Source: VRUB01 sp046758085 (GTDB taxonomy: Bacteria; Pseudomonadota; Gammaproteobacteria; Acidiferrobacterales; SPGG2). Taken from it: a stretch of DNA of 12,707 nt. The notes beneath the pieces were generated by a model. The model did not search any database. It saw nothing but the letters and a program-made list of their open reading frames with translations, and was not told the origin of the DNA. The position numbers and the translations under genes are program-made. This document shows, piece by piece, positions 6,993 through 12,707 of this stretch (positions are counted from its first letter, which is position 1; each line of letters starts with the position of its first letter). The DNA lies in assembly GCA_046758085.1 (NCBI GenBank), contig JBHHZP010000098.1, forward strand, positions 1 to 12,707, written 5' to 3'.

Positions 6993-8069
6993 TTAGGACG
7001 CCGTGCGTGTCCGTTGCCGCGAGCGTCGCCGGCGCACCGCGGCCGCGAGGTCTTGCAGTAAAGGTGCACTCTCGTCCCAACCCAGGCAGGCGTCGGTAAT
7101 GCTTTGCCCATAGACCAGCTCCTGGCCCGGAATTACATCCTGCCGGCCCGCCTTCAAGTGGCTCTCGATCATGACGCCCATGATTGCGTCACTCCCGCCC
7201 GCGATCTGCTGTGCCACATCACGGCCTACCTCGAGCTGGCGCTCGGGGCGCTTGCGGCTGTTCGCATGGCTGAAGTCGATCATCAGCTTTGCTGGCAGGC
7301 CTGCCATTTCGAGCTGCTCCGTTGCGTGCCGAACGGTTTCGGGATCGTAGTTCGGCTCATAGCCACCCCGCAGGATGATGTGACAGTCGGCGTTGCCGCT
7401 GGTCGAGAAAATGGCGGAGTGGGCATCCTTGGTCAGTGACAAGAAATGGTGCGGCTCCCTCGCCGCGCGCACAGCATCGATCGCGATCTTGAGGTTGCCG
7501 TCGGTGCCGTTCTTGAAACCCACGGGACAGGACAAACCAGACGCCATTTCCCGGTGCACCTGGCTCTCCGTAGTGCGCGCGCCAATCGCCCCCCAACTCA
7601 CGAGGTCGGTGAAATACTGCGGGGTCACCAGCTCCAGGTACTCAGTTCCCGCGGGTATGCCCATGTTGTTGAGGACCAGCAGCAACTCGCGTGCCAGGCG
7701 CAGCCCTTTATTGATCTGGAAGCTGCCGTCAAGATTAGGGTCGTTGATGAGGCCCTTCCACCCGACCGTGGTGCGCGGCTTTTCGAAGTATACCCGCATC
7801 ACGATCAAGAGCGCGTCAGCGAGCGCGCCGCGCGCCGCGCTTAGCCTGGACGCGTAATCCCTGGCCGCATCGGCGTTGTGAATGGAGCACGGCCCGATGA
7901 CGACCAGCAGCCGGTCGTCTTCGCCATGAAGTATCCGGTAGATCGCACGACGCGTTTCGTATGTGGTCTGGGCGGCTGTTTGCACGATTGGCAGCTCCTC
8001 GTGCAGTTGCGCGGGTGTTATCACGTCCGCGATTGACTTGATTCGCAGGTCTTCGGTTTTGTACCGCAT
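6993..8069 (-). CDS. aroG: 3-deoxy-7-phosphoheptulonate (DAHP) synthase, AroG-type class I
   Basis: This 358-residue cytosolic enzyme condenses phosphoenolpyruvate and erythrose 4-phosphate, the first step of the shikimate pathway. It aligns along its whole length with E. coli AroG. The metal ligands fall at identical numbers: C61 (GPCSIH), H268 (DFSHAN), E302 (MIESHL) and D326 (SITDACLGW). Substrate motifs KPRTTVGWKGL and GARTTESQVHREMASG are present. P150 and S180, residues of the AroG inhibitor pocket, are kept, while 146-147 read EL instead of DM, so feedback control is likely but its amino-acid specificity is open. The ATG at 8069 (MRYKTEDLRIK) matches the family N-terminus and has GGAA upstream. 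The longer reading frame to 8162 contains the promoter and is not used. Confidence 0.95.
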   Translation of the reverse strand: MRYKTEDLRIKSIADVITPAQLHEELPIVQTAAQTTYETRRAIYRILHGEDDRLLVVIGPCSIHNADAARDYASRLSAARGALADALLIVMRVYFEKPRTTVGWKGLINDPNLDGSFQINKGLRLARELLLVLNNMGIPAGTEYLELVTPQYFTDLVSWGAIGARTTESQVHREMASGLSCPVGFKNGTDGNLKIAIDAVRAAREPHHFLSLTKDAHSAIFSTSGNADCHIILRGGYEPNYDPETVRHATEQLEMAGLPAKLMIDFSHANSRKRPERQLEVGRDVAQQIAGGSDAIMGVMIESHLKAGRQDVIPGQELVYGQSITDACLGWDESAPLLQDLAAAVRRRRSRQRTRTAS

Positions 8070-8103
8070 CACTTTTTTTCCGGGTGAATACGAGTGCGAA
8101 ATG

Positions 8104-8132
8104 TTTATAACATCGCGATTGCGTGCTGTCAT
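8104..8132 (-). promoter_or_regulatory. Sigma70-like promoter of the DAHP synthase gene
   Basis: On the minus strand, ATGACA (-35, 8127-8132) and TATAAA (-10, 8104-8109) are separated by exactly 17 bp. This places the start of transcription near 8097 and gives a leader of about 28 nt before ATG 8069. The -10 sits in a small dyad, ATGTTTATAACAT (8101-8113), that could serve as an operator. Confidence 0.55.
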
Positions 8133-8212
8133 CCTAAGAATGGGTTCGGGCAGGTGCGCCACGGGCGAGTTTCAGGTATTTTGGGGTTAGAATACGCGCC
8201 TAAGGTTGCAAC

Positions 8213-8236
8213 GTGCCGTGTGGCACAAGCACGGCA
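8213..8236 (+). other. Overlapping alternative hairpins in the leader region of the PCu(A)C gene
   Basis: TGCCGTG (8214-8220) pairs perfectly with CACGGCA (8230-8236) around a 9-base loop. Within it, GTGCC (8213-8217) can instead pair with GGCAC (8222-8226) around a 4-base loop. The two cannot form together. No T run follows, so it is not a simple terminator. It lies between the divergent DAHP synthase and PCu(A)C genes, where the remaining sequence of the 292-bp gap shows no other gene. Confidence 0.4.
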
Positions 8237-8361
8237 AGCGATACTGAAAAGTGCCCGGGATTACTGGCCTGGCGCCCGATTGGCGCGACTCTGGACGATG
8301 CTCGGGACGGTTGCCACAACTGCGATGCACCGCAACCGAATCGATATTTCCTCTGGAATAA

Positions 8362-8823
8362 ATGATGCTAGAGCGAAAATTGCTGCTGTTGACCCTCCTT
8401 ATGTTGCCGGCCAGCGCGATTGCGCACGGCGACAAGGTCGGCGATATCAGTATTGATCACCCGTGGGCGCGGGCATTGCCCCCGGTGGCCCCCAACGGGG
8501 CTGTCTACATGGAGCTTTTCAACCACGGTTCTGTAATCGACCGATTGATTTCGGGCTCCTCGCCAATTGCCGAGCGGGTGGAGTTGCATCGCAGCTCGAT
8601 GAAAGACGGCGTCGTGCGGATGCGTCCGGTCAAGGCAATTAATGTGCTCCCCGGCAAGCCGACGGCCATCGCGCCTGGTGGTTTGCACATCATGCTCATC
8701 GGCCTGAAGCAACCGCTGATAGCTGGCAAAACTTTTCGGCTGACGCTTACCTTCGAGCGGGCCGGCAGTGTGGAGGTGCAAGTGCAGGTGCAGGAAGATA
8801 GCGCGGGAAACATGCAGCACTAA
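8362..8823 (+). CDS. Periplasmic copper chaperone, PCu(A)C family
   Basis: This 153-residue secreted protein has a signal peptide (about 1-21, ending SAIAHG) and a cupredoxin-like PCu(A)C (DUF461) domain. It shows the defining Cu(I) motif H-x10-M-x21-H-x-M exactly: H76, M87, H109, M111. Proteins of this family deliver Cu(I) to the CuA site of cytochrome c oxidase, often with a Sco partner. A sco gene lies 86 bp downstream in the same direction, which supports that role. The ATG at 8362 is followed by a second ATG at 8365, so either may start. GGAA lies just upstream. Confidence 0.92.
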   Translation: MMLERKLLLLTLLMLPASAIAHGDKVGDISIDHPWARALPPVAPNGAVYMELFNHGSVIDRLISGSSPIAERVELHRSSMKDGVVRMRPVKAINVLPGKPTAIAPGGLHIMLIGLKQPLIAGKTFRLTLTFERAGSVEVQVQVQEDSAGNMQH

Positions 8824-8909
8824 AGAGTGGGAAAACGCGCACATTCCCACCGGAAGGCACCCGCGCATAATCCCGATTCGGCAAGTTCAGGGCATGTCAG
8901 GAGAATATC

Positions 8910-9599
8910 GTGGATACTGCATCGAGAAAGCCAAGGCAACCACGCCACCTTTGGGCCTTTGTGGTCTTTGGCGCAGTTGCTCTCGGCCTTGGCTACTGGA
9001 CTGGATATCGTTGGCCTGTATCTCAACAGCAGGTGTCGGTGTCGGCGGGACTCGAGTCGGGGCTGTGGCCCACGCCTCACACTCTGGCGCCGTTTAGCCT
9101 GATGGATCAGCATGATCGCTCCTTTGATTTGAAGCGTATTAAAGGACAGTGGACGTTTCTTTTTTTCGGTTATACCCACTGCCCGGACATTTGCCCGCTT
9201 ACAATGACCGTGCTGAAGCAAGTCGCACAACGCTTGCCGCAAGCGGTCAACCTGGAACAGAATGCCCAGTTCGCGTTTGTGACCGTGGATCCCGAGCGTG
9301 ACGATAGCCGGCGCCTGGGCGCGTACGTGGAGCACTTCAATAAGCACTTTCTCGGTGTGACCGGCGCGATCGATGAGATTGAGAACCTCGAGCGGCAACT
9401 GAACGCAGTTGCCATTCGCGAGGAGATCGCGGGGCAGAGTGGCTACTTCTTCAGTCACACGTCGTCGATCATGGTAATCGATCCTCAGGGGCGGATATTC
9501 GCCTTCTTCTCGCCGCCCCATGATGCGACCACCATCATCGAGAAGTTTAGCGCGGTTCGGAAGTACTATCAGCAGTCAACCGGAGTGCAGGCCTCCTGA
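8910..9599 (+). CDS. Sco1/SenC-family copper-binding thioredoxin-fold protein
   Basis: This 229-residue protein has one N-terminal membrane anchor (about 13-32) and a periplasmic thioredoxin-like domain. The copper site of Sco proteins is complete: C91 and C95 in THCPDICPLTM, and H183 in FFSHTSSIMVIDP. The VTVDPERD motif (124-131) is also typical. Sco proteins reduce or load the CuA centre of cytochrome oxidase. The start is GTG at 8910, with a strong ribosome site AGGAGA (8899-8904). The gene follows the PCu(A)C gene and probably shares its transcript. No cytochrome oxidase genes are present in the window. Confidence 0.93.
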   Translation: MDTASRKPRQPRHLWAFVVFGAVALGLGYWTGYRWPVSQQQVSVSAGLESGLWPTPHTLAPFSLMDQHDRSFDLKRIKGQWTFLFFGYTHCPDICPLTMTVLKQVAQRLPQAVNLEQNAQFAFVTVDPERDDSRRLGAYVEHFNKHFLGVTGAIDEIENLERQLNAVAIREEIAGQSGYFFSHTSSIMVIDPQGRIFAFFSPPHDATTIIEKFSAVRKYYQQSTGVQAS

Positions 9600-9767
9600 G
9601 CTGGTCTCGGTGTGCTCGGCCGGCGACTTGCTGGGACCAGGGACGTGGCTCCGGCGGGTGGTGCCGCTACCGAGTTCATGACGCTATACTGGCATTCCAC
9701 GCACCCTTCACGATTAGTGGGGTGTCGTCGTGTTGATCGTTGCAGGGTTGTGACATAGGGGATCACG

Positions 9768-10043
9768 ATGAGCGTAGACAGAAAATTGCTGGACATCCTT
9801 TGCTGCCCGGTCACCAAGATGCCAGTGAAAATGCTGTCGAAAGAAAAACTGGGCAAGTTGAATGACGCGATCAAGCACGGTGACGTGCGTTACGTGAGTG
9901 GAAACGTTGTCGAAGACCCGCTGGAGGAGGCGCTCATCACGGAAAACGGAAAGACCGTTTATCGCGTGAAATCCGGTATTCCCGTCATGCTGGAGGAGGA
10001 GGGTATTCCCACAGATCAGGTCCAGGGGGTCGCGACCAAGTAA
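9768..10043 (+). CDS. Trm112-family protein (UPF0434/YcaR-like), extended variant
   Basis: This is a 91-residue protein beginning MSVDRKLLDILCCPVTKMPV and ending its core with VYRVKSGIPVMLEEEGIP. These are the two conserved ends of the Trm112/YcaR family. It is longer than E. coli YcaR (about 60 residues) by an insertion around residues 22-65. Only C12 and C13 are present, the second CxxC position is Thr and no later Cys occurs, so a four-Cys zinc site is absent. Family members act as small partner proteins of methyltransferases in eukaryotes and archaea, while the role in most bacteria is unclear. AGGGG lies about 7 bp before the ATG. It has no clear operon partner. Confidence 0.82.
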   Translation: MSVDRKLLDILCCPVTKMPVKMLSKEKLGKLNDAIKHGDVRYVSGNVVEDPLEEALITENGKTVYRVKSGIPVMLEEEGIPTDQVQGVATK

Positions 10044-10405
10044 AGAGATTGCTGCGCGAGCACACCGCCGGCGGACCCGCACGCGCCGGCGAATTGCTTT
10101 ACAAAACCGCCGCCGCTGTTGTTGCAGTCGGACATCACAAGCGCCGCCTTGAAAATAAATCCGCCCGTATCCGAACTGTCCTGCGCACCCGCAACGACAG
10201 CCTAAGCCCGGCGCAGAGTCGATGTCTCCTCTCCGGGCCCACCCGCGCGCGGTGTTCCTGATAGGTGATCCGTCGGTGAGAATATTCCTTAACAAATAGC
10301 GGGAAATTATGATATTTAGTTGTATGCCGCGTTAACACGGTATTGGCGATGGGCATGTGTCGGCAACACTACCCCGTCACCTGCCGATCTAGAGGAGAAA
10401 CTTCC
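10044..10405 (+). other. Intergenic region upstream of trpB2
   Basis: There are 362 bp without a convincing gene. The first part (to about 10260) is GC-rich, and a 70-codon TTG-started frame there looks non-coding. The part from 10280 to 10330 is AT-rich and probably holds the trpB2 promoter. A TATGAT -10-like hexamer (10308-10313) sits 17 bp after a poor -35 (TTCCTT). No RNA gene was recognised. Confidence 0.4.
10327..10340. promoter_or_regulatory. Dyad upstream of trpB2, possible operator
   Basis: CCGCGTTAACACGG is an inverted repeat with six of seven base pairs matching. It lies just downstream of the AT-rich putative promoter region and 65 bp before the trpB2 start. An operator role is inference from position and symmetry only. 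Confidence 0.3.
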
Positions 10406-11757
10406 ATGGGCGATGTGAAAATCTTGCTAGGCGAATCTGATATCCCGACACACTGGTATAACGTCATCGCCGACATGCCGAATCCGCCACCCCCGCCATT
10501 GGGACCAGATGGCAAACCGCTCGGCCCGGAGGCGCTCGGCGCCATCTTCCCGGAGGCACTGACCGCACAGGAGGTCAGCGCTGAGCGTTGGATTCCCATC
10601 CCCGAGCCCGTGCGTGAAATTTACCGCCTGTGGCGCCCGTCACCGATGTATCGTGCCTGCAGGTTGGAGCTCGAGTTAGGTACGCCCGCAAAGATCTATT
10701 ACAAGTACGAAGGCGTCAGCCCGGCCGGTTCGCATAAACCGAACACGGCGGTGGCGCAGGCCTACTACAACAAGGAAGCAGGGATCGAGCGTCTTGCGAC
10801 CGAGACCGGCGCCGGCCAGTGGGGCTCGGCGCTCGCCCTGGCAGGTCAGCTATTCGATCTGGATGTACGCGTCTACATGGTAAGGGTGAGCTTTGAGCAA
10901 AATCCCTATCGGCGTTCCATGATGCAGGTGTGGGGGCCGAGGTGCTGGCCAGCCCCACTGACAAGACGGAATCCGGCAGGAAGGTCCTGGCGCGGGACCC
11001 AGAGTCGCCAGGCTCACTGGGTGTCAGTATCTCCGAGGCGGTCGAGGAAGCGGCGTCGCGCAAAGACACGAACTACAGCTTGGGCTCGGTGCTCAATCAC
11101 GTGCTGCTACACCAGACGATTATTGGTCAGGAGGCCAAGAAGCAGCTCGAGATGGTAGGGGACTACCCGGATGTCGTGCTCGCTTCTTGTGGCGGCGGGT
11201 CGAATTTTGGCGGCATTGCGTTTCCCTTCTTCGCCGACAAGGTGGCGGGCAAGGAGGTGCGGCTGCTGGCGGTTGAGCCCACCTCGTGCCCCACGCTCAC
11301 ACGCGGCCGTTATACTTATGATTTTGGCGATGCCGTGGGCCTGACACCGTTGCTGCGGATGTATACGCTCGGGCACGACTTCATCCCCCCTGCCATTCAC
11401 GCCGGTGGGCTGCGCTACCATGGCGATTCGCCGCTGGTTTCCCAGCTGTGCCATGAAAAGCTGGTCGAGGCCGTGGCGGTCCCGCAGCTTGCAACGTTCG
11501 AGGCCGGTATCACGTTCGCGCGGGCCGAGGGGATTGTGCCGGCGCCGGAGTCGTGCCATGCGATCCGCACCGCCATCGATGAGGCTGTACGCTGCAAGCA
11601 GACCGGTGAGAGCAAGACGATCCTGTTCAATCTGTCCGGGCACGGTCACTTTGATATGTCGGCCTTCGACAAGTACTTTAATGGCGATCTCGAAGATTAC
11701 GAGTACCCCGAGGAGGAGATTGCCGAGTCCCTCGCCAGACTGCCCAAGGTTAGCTAG
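10406..11757 (+). CDS. trpB2: Tryptophan synthase beta chain type 2 (TrpB2), frameshifted
   Basis: The two parts together encode about 450 residues, the usual TrpB2 length. TrpB2 is a PLP enzyme that joins indole and serine to give tryptophan, often as an indole-salvage enzyme without a TrpA partner. The first part (from ATG 10406, ribosome site GAGGAGAA) carries PLP lysine K111 (AGSHKPNT) and catalytic E133 (ETGAGQWG). The second part carries the phosphate loop CGGGSNF and the SGHGHFD end. At 10932-10936 the frame is lost: TGG GGG CCG must read as Trp-Gly-Ala-Glu, which requires one more G in the run of five. The second part is open from GTG 10930 to 11757. This is either an assembly or sequencing error, a true inactivating mutation, or less likely -1 frameshifting. 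The distinctive N-terminal P-rich segment (WYNVIADMPNPPPPPLGPDG) is typical of TrpB2. Confidence 0.88.
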
Positions 11758-11776
11758 TCTGCAAACTGCGGCGGGT

Positions 11777-11809
11777 TTACCGCTGAGATCGCAGAAGGCG
11801 CAGAGATAA
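11777..11809 (+). repeat. Short CGCAGA-rich intergenic repeat
   Basis: The stretch between trpB2 and the amidotransferase reads as degenerate CGCAGA(A/G) units (CGCAGAAGGCGCAGAGA). Similar CGCAGAG-type elements recur between genes in many environmental proteobacteria, but only this copy is visible here, so membership in a family is inference. Confidence 0.3.
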
Positions 11810-11902
11810 ACAAGGTAACAGACCAATAACGGCTGGAAGGCGATGACAATGCAAGGTGCTACATGGCGCGCGATCGGCCATCACGCTTGCGGTTGTCATC
11901 AA

Positions 11903-12691
11903 TCAATTTTCTTCGAGGTCTTTGCAGCCTCTCATGTGAGTCGTGCTGGTGTGTGCATTCGCGGCGGCCTTGATCAGGCCATCGAACAGGCGTTGCTGCG
12001 TCGCGTCTTCGGCGGCAGTGATCTCCGGGTGCCACTGCACCCCGATCAGCCAGGGGTGGTCGCGCATCTCCACCGCCTCGATGGCGCCGTCCGGCGCGTG
12101 CGCGACAATATAAAAGCCCTCAGCGACCTCGCGCAGACCCTGATGGTGCCAGGACACGCAGGTGAACTCGAGTTCCTGAACCACCGCTGCGAGCCGTGAC
12201 TCCGCGCTTACCGTCACCGTGTGATGGGTCGGCTCGCGCGGCGGCGCGCGATGCGCGAGCGCCTCACCGATCACGTCCGGTAAGTGCTCGTACAACGTGC
12301 CGCCGAGAGTGACGTTGAGCACTTGCGCACCACGACATATGGCAAGTATGGGGATGCCGCGGTCGACCGCTGCCTGTCCCAATGCCAGCTCACTCGCATC
12401 GCGCTCGTGGTCGACCATGTAGATTGCCTCATGCGGCTGTCCGCCGTAGTGCTGCGGATCGATATCGCCGCCGCCGGTAAAGACTAGACCCTGGAGATAA
12501 CCCAAGAGCGTCTGCCAACGCTCCTCGCCCGGGGTCAGCAGCAGGGGAATTCCTCCGGCTCGCCGTACCGCGTCGATGTATGCCGCCGGCAGCTCGAACT
12601 TGTTCTCCTCGTTGCGGGCGTAAGTGGTAATGCCGATGAGCGGGGCGTGGTCAGAGGTGGCCCCGAAAAACTGAACAAGGCCTTGAGTGGA
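11903..12691 (-). CDS. Class I glutamine amidotransferase, PuuD/peptidase C26 family (5' end unclear)
   Basis: The minus-strand frame encodes a gamma-glutamyl-GABA hydrolase-like protein that would hydrolyse gamma-glutamyl amides in the cytosol. The catalytic nucleophile Cys (AICRGAQVLN, codon 12335-12337) and the His/Glu of QWHPE (codons 12029-12031 and 12023-12025) are present, as is the oxyanion-type FTGGGDIDP motif. The N-terminal family pattern PLIGITTYAR...FELPAAYIDAVRRAGGIPLLLTP is readable up to about 12645. Upstream, however, the frame runs into TAA at 12692-12694 with no ATG, GTG or TTG before GITTY. The first TTG in the frame (12505) is too far inside. Either a rare start such as ATT or ATC is used, or a frameshift or error lies near the window end. 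It is convergent with trpB2. Confidence 0.82.
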   Translation of the reverse strand, partial: STQGLVQFFGATSDHAPLIGITTYARNEENKFELPAAYIDAVRRAGGIPLLLTPGEERWQTLLGYLQGLVFTGGGDIDPQHYGGQPHEAIYMVDHERDASELALGQAAVDRGIPILAICRGAQVLNVTLGGTLYEHLPDVIGEALAHRAPPREPTHHTVTVSAESRLAAVVQELEFTCVSWHHQGLREVAEGFYIVAHAPDGAIEAVEMRDHPWLIGVQWHPEITAAEDATQQRLFDGLIKAAANAHTSTTHMRGCKDLEEN

Positions 12692-12707
12692 TTAGCAGCC
12701 TGACTTA

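Noticed and set aside
8101..8113. ATGTTTATAACAT as a third Zur box
   Set aside because: The arms are too close together: the GTTATA-N-TATAAC core spacing of the two accepted boxes is missing. It is better explained as a -10 element with a small dyad.
8070..8162. N-terminal extension of the DAHP synthase to 8162
   Set aside because: The AroG-type N-terminus begins at 8069, and the extension overlaps the promoter.
10049..10261. 70-codon frame upstream of trpB2
   Set aside because: TTG start, no ribosome site, random-looking composition and no family resemblance.
11771..11783. GCGG-GTTTA-CCGC hairpin as trpB2 terminator
   Set aside because: The stem is only four base pairs and no T run follows.

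Overview
The window looks like a chromosomal segment of a GC-rich gammaproteobacterium. This is inferred from the gammaproteobacterial type of the Zur/Znu proteins, an AroG-type DAHP synthase, a PCu(A)C/Sco copper pair and a Trm112 protein. A Chromatiales or sulfur-oxidiser relative is possible but cannot be shown without a search. No mobile element, CRISPR array, rRNA or tRNA was recognised.

Bases 1-7000 hold a zinc-homeostasis locus. After the tail of an unidentified gene come zur (Fur-family zinc repressor), an M23 zinc metallopeptidase, and the zinc ABC transporter. znuA lies on the minus strand, divergent from znuC-znuB on the plus strand. Two Zur-box-like palindromes share the half GAAACGTTATA: one lies in front of zur and one in the znuA/znuC divergent region. 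This implies that Zur represses both itself and the importer. znuC and znuB overlap by 8 bp. A VUT/YhhQ-type queuosine-precursor transporter follows 12 bp later and appears to be co-transcribed. An LtaS-like membrane phosphoglycerol transferase (alkaline phosphatase superfamily) follows after a further 40 bp.

Bases 7000-9600 hold an AroG-type DAHP synthase on the minus strand with a good sigma70-like promoter. Divergent to it is a copper-chaperone pair, PCu(A)C then Sco, which typically loads CuA of cytochrome c oxidase. Bases 9768-10043 encode a divergent Trm112-family protein.

Bases 10406-11757 encode a type 2 tryptophan synthase beta chain (TrpB2) interrupted by an apparent one-base deletion in a G run. 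The window ends with a minus-strand class I glutamine amidotransferase of the PuuD/peptidase C26 type. Its reading frame reaches a stop codon near the window edge without any usual start codon.

The most notable points are the zinc regulon architecture (autoregulated zur, the peptidase beside znuA, the queuosine-precursor transporter in the znu operon), the HxD variant in the M23 active site, an apparently near-leaderless znuA, and the trpB2 frameshift. I did not find clear evidence for a wholly new system.
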